A stretch of DNA of 64,000 bases, from the NCBI GenBank assembly GCA_910583725.1, contig CAJTXZ010000014.1, forward strand, positions 9,650-73,649. The letters are read 5' to 3'. This DNA is from an uncultured Vampirovibrio sp. Lineage in GTDB: Bacteria > Cyanobacteriota > Vampirovibrionia > Gastranaerophilales > Gastranaerophilaceae. Position 1 is the stretch's first letter. Each line of letters starts with the position of its first letter. The position numbers and the translations under genes were made by a program. Positions 51,289-59,378 of the stretch are shown here, piece by piece. Below the pieces are notes generated by a model. It made no database searches and was not told where the DNA came from. It saw only the letters and a list, made by a program, of their open reading frames with translations.

Positions 51289-51414
51289 ATGGCTAAATGT
51301 TTAAATCCAAACTGTAAATGCATAAACTGTACTTGCGGGGAAAATTGCACATGTGATGGCAGCAAATGCAATTGTCCTGATTGTAATGGTAATTCTAAAG
51401 AAAGCGCCGATTAA
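51289..51414 (+). CDS. Cysteine-rich metallothionein-like peptide
   Basis: 41 residues from the ATG at 51289 (AAGGAG site). A longer frame from 51229 runs through the operators and was rejected. Ten cysteines, mostly as CxC pairs (CKC, CTC, CTC, CNC), with no hydrophobic core, as in copper or zinc metallothioneins. The CsoR-type operators in front argue for copper. It is probably a cytosolic Cu(I) buffer. I know no family name for this exact pattern. Confidence 0.8.
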   Translation: MAKCLNPNCKCINCTCGENCTCDGSKCNCPDCNGNSKESAD

Positions 51415-51471
51415 TAACTCTCAGATTTCATATGTAATATTCTGCATCCTGAAGGTGGTATAATAAACATT

Positions 51472-51765
51472 ATGAAAAATCATGACAATAAAAAAGACGC
51501 AGAATATCCCTGCCACAAAGCCCAAATTCCAAGACTCAACAGAGCTATCGGGCAGCTTGAAGGGGTTAAAAAAATGATTGAGGACAGAAGATATTGTCCT
51601 GATATCATAATTCAGCTAAAAGCGGCAAATTCTGCAATAAAACACATACAGAGCAATATACTTAAAGCTCATCTTGAACATTGTGTGGCAGAAACTTTTG
51701 ATAATGACGAAGCTAAAGAAAAAATTGAAGAAATAAAGACACTGCTGGATAAAATGCAGGGATAG
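51472..51765 (+). CDS. csoR: CsoR-type copper-sensing repressor
   Basis: 97 residues of the CsoR/RcnR/FrmR helical fold. Cys42, His67 and Cys71 have exactly the spacing of the Cu(I) triad in CsoR (25 and 4 residues). RLNRAIGQLEGVKKMIEDRRYCPDIIIQL is the family signature. FrmR and RcnR differ at these ligands, so copper sensing is favoured. TATAAT at 51459-51464 ends seven bases before the ATG, so its own promoter may give a leaderless message, in addition to read-through from the peptide gene. Confidence 0.9.
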   Translation: MKNHDNKKDAEYPCHKAQIPRLNRAIGQLEGVKKMIEDRRYCPDIIIQLKAANSAIKHIQSNILKAHLEHCVAETFDNDEAKEKIEEIKTLLDKMQG

Positions 51766-52012
51766 TTTTTCTTAATTTTTTTATAATTTTTGTTTTGGAT
51801 AAATAAATTCTGATTAATGCCTTTAGTGCGCTGTGTTTATGGAAATAATAATCGACTTAAACATAAATATCAAGCTACTTATCAGCCTATAAAAATATTT
51901 TGAATATCCAGATGGCATAAAATGGTTTAATACAATAGTTTAAATTGACTAATTATTATTTATTAAATTATGTTACAATTTCTTAAGATATTTTAATAGA
52001 AAGGATATTGCC

Positions 52013-53221
52013 ATGTGGGAAAAAGATGTAAAAATTGATGAAGTCAAAGAAATTTTAACAAAATCAAAGGTGTATTTTGGCGTTGGCGCCATCAAAAAAA
52101 TTGATGAAATTTCTGCTGATTTAAAATCAAAAGGGATTGATAAAGTAATTGTTATTTCAGGAAAAGGTGCATACAAAATAACAGGGGCTTGGGATTATGT
52201 TGAAGCTGCGCTCAAAAAGCACGAGATTGGCTATGTTAACTTTGCAAAAGTAACTCCAAACCCGACAACCGATGGAATAGATGAAGCAGCTAAAATGGCG
52301 CTTGAATTTGGCGCAAAGGCAGTTATTGCAATTGGCGGCGGAAGCGCTATTGATACAGGAAAAAGCGTTGCAATTTTGATGGAATATCCTGATAAAACAG
52401 GGGCTGAGCTTTATGAATACAAATTTGACCCGACAAAAGCTGCACCTATTGTTGCAATAAACTTAACCCACGGTACAGGAACCGAAGTAAACCGTTTTGC
52501 TGTTGCAACACTTTTAGAGAAAAATTATAAACCTGCAATTGCCTATGACTGCATATATCCTACATATTCAATTGATGATCCTGCCTTAATGACAAAATTG
52601 TCTGCTAATCAAACCCTGTATGTTTCAGTAGATGCGATAAACCATGTTGTTGAAGGCGCAACATCAAAAGTGGCTTCGCCGTATGCTGTCACACTTGCAA
52701 AAGAAACTATTCGCCTTGTTGCAAAATATCTGCCCGATGCAATCAAAAACCCAGAGGATTTAACTGCAAGATATTTCTTACTTTATGCTTCGCTTTTGGG
52801 CGGAATAGGCTTTGATAACGGGCTTTTACACTATACCCACGCGCTTGAGCACCCTCTGAGTGCCATTAAGCCTGATTTATCACACGGGCTTGGCCTTGCA
52901 ATGCTTTTGCCCTCTGTAATTAACTGTATTTACAAAGATAAGGCTGCAACTCTTGCTGATATATTAGAGCCTATTGTGCCAAACCTGAAAGGTGAAGCAG
53001 ACGAAGCTAAAAAAGCTGCAGAAGGTGTTCAAAAGTGGCTGTTTGACATCGGAATTAAAGAAAAGCTTGAAGATTTAGGCTTTAAGGTAGACGATGTTGA
53101 AAAACTATCAAAACTTGCATTTGAAACCCCTTCGCTTGGAATGCTTTTAGGGCTTGCGCCGAATGAAGCCACAGAAGAGACTGTGTGCAGCATATATCAA
53201 ACATCCATGAAAGCAATTTAA
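52013..53221 (+). CDS. Iron-containing alcohol dehydrogenase
   Basis: 402 residues with an AAAGGA site and a TGTTACAAT extended -10 upstream (51971-51979). VIAIGGGSAIDTGKSVA is the NAD-binding motif, NLTHGTGTEVNRFAV and the metal-binding HVVEGATSK, HALEHPLSAI and SHGLGLAMLLP histidine blocks are those of the Fe-ADH (class III) family. Together with the pyruvate decarboxylase 1 kb upstream it gives ethanol and regenerates NAD. A strong terminator follows. Confidence 0.93.
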   Translation: MWEKDVKIDEVKEILTKSKVYFGVGAIKKIDEISADLKSKGIDKVIVISGKGAYKITGAWDYVEAALKKHEIGYVNFAKVTPNPTTDGIDEAAKMALEFGAKAVIAIGGGSAIDTGKSVAILMEYPDKTGAELYEYKFDPTKAAPIVAINLTHGTGTEVNRFAVATLLEKNYKPAIAYDCIYPTYSIDDPALMTKLSANQTLYVSVDAINHVVEGATSKVASPYAVTLAKETIRLVAKYLPDAIKNPEDLTARYFLLYASLLGGIGFDNGLLHYTHALEHPLSAIKPDLSHGLGLAMLLPSVINCIYKDKAATLADILEPIVPNLKGEADEAKKAAEGVQKWLFDIGIKEKLEDLGFKVDDVEKLSKLAFETPSLGMLLGLAPNEATEETVCSIYQTSMKAI

Positions 53222-53240
53222 CCAATATTATAAATTTACT

Positions 53241-53272
53241 AGCAGCAGATGGAATCATCTGCTGCTTTTTGT
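53241..53272 (+). terminator. Strong terminator after the alcohol dehydrogenase gene
   Basis: An 11-bp perfect stem (AGCAGCAGATG at 53241-53251, CATCTGCTGCT at 53256-53266) with a 4-base loop, followed by TTTTGTTG. Confidence 0.92.
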
Positions 53273-53357
53273 TGCCAGTTTTTCTGTTCATTCTGAACTT
53301 TATCTTTCTTCTTTTGTTTAAAGGTGTGTAAGGCTTTTATAAAAGAAAGGAAGGAAA

Positions 53358-53900
53358 ATGAATATAGTTGAACCTATAAAGAGCAGGATTGAAATTAAGA
53401 AAGTAGAAGTAATTTTAGCCCAAAGCAGTGCGCGAGACCTGCTTATGTTTGTCATGGGAACAAACAGCGGGCTTCGAATCTCAGATATATTGTCATTTAA
53501 CATAAGAGATGTAAAAGATAAGGATTTTATAACGGTTACAGAAAAGAAAACACATAAGAGAAAAGTTTTTCCCGTAAACGATAAACTTAAAATGCTTATT
53601 AAAAATTTCATACAAAACAAGAATGATAACGAACCGTTATTTAAATCAAGATATGGCAGAAGACTCGATAGAACAAGAGCTTACAGGATAATAAATATGG
53701 CTTGCAAACAGGCGGGGATAAAGGGCAAAATCGGCACTCACACGCTTCGAAAGACATTTGGATATCACCATTATAAAAAATTTAAGGATATTGCAATTCT
53801 TCAAAAAATTTTTAACCATTATTCAGAAAGCACAACTTTAAGATATATAGGAATAGAACAAGATGAAATTAACAAAAGCTATGAATGTTTTGTGCTGTGA
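53358..53900 (+). CDS. Compact tyrosine recombinase (catalytic domain only)
   Basis: 180 residues with an AAGGAAGGAAA site. The catalytic set is complete: Arg in GTNSGLRISDIL, Lys in TEKKTHKRK, HxxR in HTLRKTFGYH, His in FNHYSESTT and Tyr in TLRYIG. The N-terminal core-binding domain of ordinary integrases is missing, as in the short invertases that act on nearby sites. Its stop is 10 bases before a 29-bp inverted repeat, so it most likely inverts the adjacent segment. GC and codon use look like the neighbours. Confidence 0.9.
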   Translation: MNIVEPIKSRIEIKKVEVILAQSSARDLLMFVMGTNSGLRISDILSFNIRDVKDKDFITVTEKKTHKRKVFPVNDKLKMLIKNFIQNKNDNEPLFKSRYGRRLDRTRAYRIINMACKQAGIKGKIGTHTLRKTFGYHHYKKFKDIAILQKIFNHYSESTTLRYIGIEQDEINKSYECFVL

Positions 53901-53910
53901 AATTAAAGCA

Positions 53911-53939
53911 TTTTGTGCAACATAATAACAAATGTGTTG
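53911..53939 (+). repeat. Left 29-bp inverted repeat of a putative invertible segment
   Basis: A 29-base sequence starting TTTTGTGCAAC is repeated without mismatch in inverted orientation at 54105-54133. The left site itself has half-sites TTGTGCAAC (53913-53921) and GTTGCACAA (53936-53944) around a 14-base centre, the layout of a tyrosine recombinase core site. Confidence 0.9.
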
Positions 53940-54104
53940 CACAACATTAAGACTTCCTGATATCAGGAAGTCTTAGAATTTTACAAAAAGAATCTTGCCA
54001 AAATAAATAGAAAAATGCTTATTAAGATTGATTAAGATACGGTGTCAAAATGCGCATTATTCATAAGTTTGTGGTAAAATTGCATAAGGATTTATGCATA
54101 ATTA
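53940..54104. mobile_element. Putative invertible DNA segment (phase switch)
   Basis: 165 bases lie between the inverted repeats, right after the recombinase gene and right before a glycan locus. The segment holds a perfect 26-bp palindrome (53949-53974), a hairpin TGCATAA-GGAT-TTATGCA (54081-54098), a perfect TTGACA on the minus strand (54043-54048) with a weak CTTAAT -10, and on the plus strand TGGTAAAAT, an extended -10 (54072-54080). It has no reading frame. Inversion would swap which promoter-like signal faces the gene at 54188. Which orientation is 'on' cannot be told here. Confidence 0.7.
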
Positions 54105-54133
54105 CAACACATTTGTTATTATGTTGCACAAAA
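54105..54133 (-). repeat. Right 29-bp inverted repeat of the putative invertible segment
   Basis: Exact inverted copy of 53911-53939. Its inner half-site is degenerate (TTACAAC against TTGTGCAAC), while the outer half-site GTTGCACAA is intact. It ends 54 bases before the first glycan gene. Confidence 0.9.
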
Positions 54134-54187
54134 AAAATGAAAGCAAAGCCCGTAAAACGCAGTATAGCTTAATGAAACGGAAAAAGC

Positions 54188-55045
54188 ATGAAATTATTTT
54201 ATAAAGAAAAATCTGGCAATAGAAGAATATTGCATATTTTGGGATTAAAAATCAAATACAATAAACCCCCTGGCATGAAAACGCAAAACAATAAAACATA
54301 TGAAGACCGCTTGAATGCTGATGAATGGGCTAGTTTATATAATATTGAACAAAAAGATAGCCTTATTAACAGTATTAAGAATAAAAACTATTATGTACAG
54401 ACAGATGAATTATTGAAAATTGCCCCTGCCGGCTCTAAAACTCTTGAAATAGGAAGCGGCACAGGACAAACTTCATTATGTCTGGCGCAAAAAGGCTGTA
54501 ATGTTACGCTTTTAGATTATTCAAGCGAATGTCTTGAATTGTCAAAAGCTGCAGCAAAAGAACTGAATTTGGATATAAACACCGTTTGTGCCGATGCCAC
54601 AAAGGAGTTGCCTTTTGAGGAAAATTATTTTGACATAATTTTTCACGCAGGATTGCTTGAGCACTTTACCAAAGAAGAGAGAATAAATATGCTAACTCTT
54701 TGGCGCAAATATTGCAAGAGAATGATTTCTTTGGTGCCAAATGCTTCCTGCCTTGCCTATAGAGTTGGCAAAAACATTATGGAGCAGACCGGAAATTGGC
54801 CGTATGGGGTTGAAAATCCACTTTATACACAAATTGATGAATTTGAAGCCGCAGGATATAAAGTTGAAAAGGAATATACAATAGGCATTAAACATGCGCT
54901 AAATTTTTTAGACAATAAAAGCCCTTTACACAAAGTTTTGGCAGACAGCATAAACAATAAAGAAATCTTGGATGATTTTCATCAAGGGTATTTATTGGTA
55001 ACAGTTGGCAAGGCCATAGACAAGGATGCTTATGCAAACGGATAA
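54188..55045 (+). CDS. Class I SAM-dependent methyltransferase of the glycan locus
   Basis: 285 residues. The N-terminus carries the locus tag (FYKEKSGNRRILHILGLKIKY, in residues 4-24). SAM-binding motif I is TLEIGSGTGQTSL, then VTLLDYSSECLEL, CADATKELPFEENYFDIIFHAGLLEHF, a complete Methyltransf_11-type core. It is the first gene after the invertible segment and probably its target. The acceptor is unknown, likely a sugar or lipid-linked glycan. It overlaps the next gene by 14 bases. Confidence 0.85.
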   Translation: MKLFYKEKSGNRRILHILGLKIKYNKPPGMKTQNNKTYEDRLNADEWASLYNIEQKDSLINSIKNKNYYVQTDELLKIAPAGSKTLEIGSGTGQTSLCLAQKGCNVTLLDYSSECLELSKAAAKELNLDINTVCADATKELPFEENYFDIIFHAGLLEHFTKEERINMLTLWRKYCKRMISLVPNASCLAYRVGKNIMEQTGNWPYGVENPLYTQIDEFEAAGYKVEKEYTIGIKHALNFLDNKSPLHKVLADSINNKEILDDFHQGYLLVTVGKAIDKDAYANG

Positions 55046-56297
55046 AAGAATTCTATTTATAACATATACGGATTTTTTTAAACCAATAAACAACATGCTA
55101 TATAATAACAGTGGCGACACGGTATATTATACATCGGGCATATCAATGTTTTATTCAAAGGGGTTGGACTCGACTTTTATGTCTGTTCAAAGCGTAATTG
55201 ATAATTTAGAACAAGATAGAGAATGGGCTAGAAAAAATTTTGACATCTGCATAATGATGGAAGCAAATATTTTTTCAGAGTATTATAATCAAACCCTGGC
55301 TGATAATGCACATATTATTAATACGCTAAAGATTCCTACCTTTGTCCTAGGTGCAGGTTGTCAGAGCACAATCAATTATTCTGTAGATTTTTTACAAAAT
55401 ATCAAAGAAAATTCAAAGAAATATATTGATGCAATAAAAAATTCAGGCGGGGATATCACATTAAGAGGAAACTTTACTAAATTTGCATTAGAGCAGCTTG
55501 GGTATAAAGATTTATTTGTTTCAGGATGTCCTTCATTATTTTTGCTTAACAGGGATTTCAAAATTAACACTTCAAAGATTTGTAGGGAAAATTTTAAGCC
55601 TATGCTTAATGCGCACTTCGTTTCTGATATTAGTAATAAAATTTACAAAGATTATACGAATTCTGTTTTCTTTGATCAAGATTTGTATCTAACGTCTCTT
55701 TATAATCCTGCCGAAGTTAAAGATATTTATGATTCCAAGTATAAGTCTCCATTTAAGGAATTGTACAGCCAAAATAGAATTTTAGGAAATATGAATTATT
55801 ATATGTGGAGAAAACAAATCAAAGAAGGTGGCTTTAATTTTTCATACGGAAGTAGAATTCATGGCAATATAATTGCTCTGCAAAATAATATTCCAGCATT
55901 TGTAAATATAATAGACAGCAGAACGCGGGAGCTTGTTGAATTTTTTGATATCCCAAATTCTATGACAACAAAGTTTAATGAAAAATATGATGATTTATAC
56001 GATTTATATTTAAACCTGAATTATGATAAATTTAATCAAAACTTTTCTAAAAAATATGATGCTTTCAAGGAATTTTTAAACAAAAACAATATTCCAAATT
56101 GTCTTGACGATAATAACGAGTATTTAAATCTTGTTTCTACGTTTAGTTTTTATGATTATCAAAACGATTTAAATGTACAAGATGCCAAAAAATTATTTAT
56201 TAAAAAATTGAATAAAAAAAGATTTATATACAAAGAAAAAGATGGAAACAGACGTACATTGCATGTTTTTGGAATAAAAATGCGCTACAAGATTTAG
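55032..56297 (+). CDS. Polysaccharide pyruvyl transferase family protein
   Basis: 421 residues from the ATG at 55032, six bases after AAGG; an ATG at 55026 is the other option. TFVLGAGCQSTINYS, DITLRGNFTKFALEQLG, VSGCPSLFLLN and the C-terminal FSYGSRIHGNIIALQNNIPAFV are the family blocks (GT-B-like PS_pyruv_trans). It would move a pyruvyl or related group onto a surface sugar. It ends in the locus tag (YKEKDGNRRTLHVFGIKMRY). It is translationally coupled to the methyltransferase and convergent with the GT8 gene, three bases apart. Confidence 0.85.
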   Translation: MQTDKRILFITYTDFFKPINNMLYNNSGDTVYYTSGISMFYSKGLDSTFMSVQSVIDNLEQDREWARKNFDICIMMEANIFSEYYNQTLADNAHIINTLKIPTFVLGAGCQSTINYSVDFLQNIKENSKKYIDAIKNSGGDITLRGNFTKFALEQLGYKDLFVSGCPSLFLLNRDFKINTSKICRENFKPMLNAHFVSDISNKIYKDYTNSVFFDQDLYLTSLYNPAEVKDIYDSKYKSPFKELYSQNRILGNMNYYMWRKQIKEGGFNFSYGSRIHGNIIALQNNIPAFVNIIDSRTRELVEFFDIPNSMTTKFNEKYDDLYDLYLNLNYDKFNQNFSKKYDAFKEFLNKNNIPNCLDDNNEYLNLVSTFSFYDYQNDLNVQDAKKLFIKKLNKKRFIYKEKDGNRRTLHVFGIKMRYKI

Positions 56298-56300
56298 CCA

Positions 56301-57314
56301 TTAACTGAATGCTTTTAATATGCAAGCCGCAATAATCAAAACTAATACTGCAATAATTAACACCAATATTTTTGTAATCTTTTTATATTTTTTGACTTTT
56401 TTCTCAAGTCTGTCTGATTTACTGTTTTCTGCTTGTTTTGAAAATATAGAGGTTTTTGGCAGGTTTAAATATTCAAATATTGTCCACCAATCTATAGCAT
56501 AAGGAATATCCCTGTCTTTCCAGGGCTTTATTCCTGCATAGTGAATAATTTTAGGGTTTATGACTGAATCAAATAATTCATCTCTTGAAAAATGGCTTGT
56601 AAAATCATCCCTTATTACCCTTTCAAGCAAATATGGGTATGCGATATAATTAAGTGGCAAAAATTTAACCTTATTATCGCAGGCTATGTTCATAATATCC
56701 ATATCATTCCATCTTTTAACAATGGTATCATCTTGAATGATGTCAAGCATTTTATCTTCAAGATTATCTTCTCTTATTTTTTTCAAATTAAGAACCCAAA
56801 TGCCGCCTGCAAAATATGTATCTTTAAATTTTTCATAATGTTCCGGTTTTAGGTGGGATAGTTCATTTGAATCCCATTTCATAAAGGCATCTTTTACGGC
56901 AGCTATATATTCGCCATCCATATCTATGTTATAAAGCTCTGAAATATCATCTTTAAAGACAATATCTACATCAGAATAAATAATTTTATCATATTGCGGG
57001 AAAAATTTTGCAGCAAAACATCTTAAAAGAGTGTCTGCCGTGAATTGCGCGCCCTTATTTTGATTTTCAAAATTACCAGCTTCCCAGGCTTTATTTAAAA
57101 ACCCGTCCGTATTCTGAAACAAAATTTCATAGTTTTTAAAACACTTGATAGAATTTTTTATTAAATTCTGATTCTCGGCACTAATATCAGAATGCAGAAT
57201 GTGAATTTTGTAAAACACATCACCTTTTGCTTTATTCAGCATTGAATATAAGGCAACAGCCGCAGGAATTACATAATTGTTATTAAATGTGAAAAATATT
57301 GGTATTGATTGCAT
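56301..57314 (-). CDS. Glycosyltransferase family 8 protein with a C-terminal membrane anchor
   Basis: 337 residues from the ATG at 57314, which follows GGAGG by five bases; two upstream starts in the same frame lack this. IPIFFTFNNNYVIPAAVALYSML opens the GT8 fold, FTADTLLRCFAAKFFPQYDKIIYSDVDIVFKDDI has the DxD metal motif, and HYAGIKPWK is the late conserved block. Residues about 310-333 are one membrane helix (ILVLIIAVLVLIIAACIL), rare for bacterial GT8 proteins. It adds glucose or galactose-type sugars in most relatives. Confidence 0.88.
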   Translation of the reverse strand: MQSIPIFFTFNNNYVIPAAVALYSMLNKAKGDVFYKIHILHSDISAENQNLIKNSIKCFKNYEILFQNTDGFLNKAWEAGNFENQNKGAQFTADTLLRCFAAKFFPQYDKIIYSDVDIVFKDDISELYNIDMDGEYIAAVKDAFMKWDSNELSHLKPEHYEKFKDTYFAGGIWVLNLKKIREDNLEDKMLDIIQDDTIVKRWNDMDIMNIACDNKVKFLPLNYIAYPYLLERVIRDDFTSHFSRDELFDSVINPKIIHYAGIKPWKDRDIPYAIDWWTIFEYLNLPKTSIFSKQAENSKSDRLEKKVKKYKKITKILVLIIAVLVLIIAACILKAFS

Positions 57315-57334
57315 AGGTTCCTCCATGGTATTAG

Positions 57335-58369
57335 TCAATTTGAATTAAGAATAAGTTCTTCTAGATGTTTTGTAAATTCATTTATTCTGTTATTTTGCAA
57401 AGAATTTCCAAATTTTATTCTGTCTAAAATATTTGTTCTTTCCCTTTTAATTTTTTGAATTTTGTTCAATAAAAGTGTTTTTGTTAGTTCATTTGGCATA
57501 ATGCAAAAATCATTTAAATCATACTCTTGCATTAAACGTCTTACTTTGTCAGAGTATGTTATAGCAATAGTTGGAATTCTATTTTGTAACGCAATAATAA
57601 TGCTATGAAACCTCATGCCCAAAAAAATTTCACAATTTTTGTATGGTGTTATTGAAAATCTTTTTTTACAGCTTTTGTCTACTTTCTTACAATATACAAA
57701 GTCATTGTATGCATCATTATATGAGAAAGGAGTGGCTGAAACAAAATACCCGCTTTCCTGTAAGAGATTAATCTCATCTATGATAAATTCCATATTATAA
57801 TTATTTATATTATTTTCAACCTCGGGTCCGCATAGATTTACCCCTAAAACATTATTTTTGGGAAATGTTTTAATGTGTATTGGATTCAGATAAGAAGTGT
57901 CGGCACCAAGAATAATTTTTTCATCTTTAATTATATTTGTCGCAATCTCAAAAGACTTTCTATCCCTAAATGATATCAATTCGGCTTTTTGTGCAATATT
58001 TTTGAGTTGATATCCGTATTTGTCATTAAAAGATTCTATTCCAATATTAGCAAGAATTAATTTTGCATTACAATTATTCCATATTTGATACAAATGTTCT
58101 TCGAGGCATTGAGTATTAGAAGGCCCCCATAGGCCCCCGCCTGCAACAATTACAATATCATTTTCTGTTAATTTAATGTCGGCTATATTAAGAGTTGCTG
58201 GTTTAACTTCAAACTTTCTTTTTGCAAAATTCTTTTTTAAATAGTCAAACATAGCAGAAGCGAGATAATCATCTCCAAAATTTTTTCCATCCGTCCAAGC
58301 TGAAACATAAATTTTAATTTTATCTAAATTGGATAATACAAAATTAAATTCTTTTCCAAATAGTCTCAA
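57335..58369 (-). CDS. Polysaccharide pyruvyl transferase family protein (CsaB/WcaK-like)
   Basis: 344 residues. AWTDGKNFGDDYLASAMFDYL, IVIVAGGGLWGPSNTQCLEEH, ISFRDRKSFEIA and the C-terminal FLGMRFHSIIIALQNRIPTIAITYSDKV are the standard blocks of the PS_pyruv_trans family. It is a second, distinct member in this locus, in a minus-strand operon 20 bases upstream of the GT8 gene. Confidence 0.88.
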   Translation of the reverse strand: MRLFGKEFNFVLSNLDKIKIYVSAWTDGKNFGDDYLASAMFDYLKKNFAKRKFEVKPATLNIADIKLTENDIVIVAGGGLWGPSNTQCLEEHLYQIWNNCNAKLILANIGIESFNDKYGYQLKNIAQKAELISFRDRKSFEIATNIIKDEKIILGADTSYLNPIHIKTFPKNNVLGVNLCGPEVENNINNYNMEFIIDEINLLQESGYFVSATPFSYNDAYNDFVYCKKVDKSCKKRFSITPYKNCEIFLGMRFHSIIIALQNRIPTIAITYSDKVRRLMQEYDLNDFCIMPNELTKTLLLNKIQKIKRERTNILDRIKFGNSLQNNRINEFTKHLEELILNSN

Positions 58370-58403
58370 TCATCCTCCAATCTATTTATCCAAATAAATT
58401 TTA

Positions 58404-59297
58404 TTATTTTTTCAATTTAATTTTCACACCAAATAAATTAATATTTTTATATTCATGTTTTTTATCCTGGTTATTTTTATACAAATTAAAATTGAGCCTG
58501 CAAACAGTATCTAGAAATTTTTCCAACAAAAGCGGGTAATTTTCATTGAAGTGCAAAGGAGTGGGTTTATTTTTTCTTATTACAACCTTGTCGTATACCC
58601 AAGTTTTCATTCCCTGGTTATCAATAACATCTTTTTTAGTCTCAATGATTTCTGCATATTCACTTAAAATTTTTGATACGTCAAATTTTATTCCCGGGCG
58701 CCAAATTATAAATTTGTTATTTTCTAACGATAAATTCCACTGATGAAATCCTTGGTAATTTTCATTTTCGGCTTCGTTTTGATGATGCCTCAAAATGATT
58801 TTTCCGCCGACTTTGCAAACATATAACATTTGCCATAAACCCAAGATAGGGTCAAAACTATGGTCTAGTGAATTCGACATATGTACAATATCAAATTCAT
58901 TTTCTTTAAATTTTGAAGAAAGATTCTCAACCATTGCAGTTTGCGGTTGAATTTTTGTATCTATCGAGTGCTTATCCTTTAATGCTTTATAAATACTTGC
59001 AAGAGGGTCGACAGCCGTAAAATCCAATTTTGTTTTATTTGTAATGACTCCGCATCTGGAATATGGCCCGCTGCCTGCATCTAAAAATTTTGTTTCTGTT
59101 TTGCATATGTCATCTTCAAGTGTAAATGCTGGAGCATATGCGGTAACTTCATTAAAAATATCTTCTGTACAGCCATTTATAACAGAGCCTTTTGATTGAA
59201 AAAACAAATCCCAAAATTTTATCTCATCCTGTATTCCATTTAACCAGGAATCAAGATATTCTTCATATTGTTTTGCATTATCCGTATCTGTAATCAT
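58404..59297 (-). CDS. Class I methyltransferase of the glycan locus
   Basis: 297 residues from the ATG at 59297 (GGAGA site); an upstream start at 59318 lacks a site. TKFLDAGSGPYSRCGVI is the SAM motif, then LDFTAVDPLASIYKAL, and DIVHMSNSLDHSFDPILGLWQMLYVCKVGGKIILRHHQNEAEN fits a Methyltransf_11/25 core. The C-terminus ends in the locus tag as EYKNINLFGVKIKLK. The acceptor is unknown. Confidence 0.82.
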   Translation of the reverse strand: MITDTDNAKQYEEYLDSWLNGIQDEIKFWDLFFQSKGSVINGCTEDIFNEVTAYAPAFTLEDDICKTETKFLDAGSGPYSRCGVITNKTKLDFTAVDPLASIYKALKDKHSIDTKIQPQTAMVENLSSKFKENEFDIVHMSNSLDHSFDPILGLWQMLYVCKVGGKIILRHHQNEAENENYQGFHQWNLSLENNKFIIWRPGIKFDVSKILSEYAEIIETKKDVIDNQGMKTWVYDKVVIRKNKPTPLHFNENYPLLLEKFLDTVCRLNFNLYKNNQDKKHEYKNINLFGVKIKLKK

Positions 59298-59378
59298 ATC
59301 AATATCTCCATTAATCATTATTTAGTTGTTTCTTTTGTACTTTTAACGAAAATCATTATTCTGCAATTAGAGAAGATT

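Noticed and set aside
46660..54174. 15-bp direct repeat (CAGTATAGCTTAATG) at 46660 and 54160 as attachment sites of a 7.5-kb island
   Set aside because: A 15-base match by chance is expected in AT-rich DNA of this size, neither copy is at a tRNA, and the recombinase has a better pair of sites next to it.
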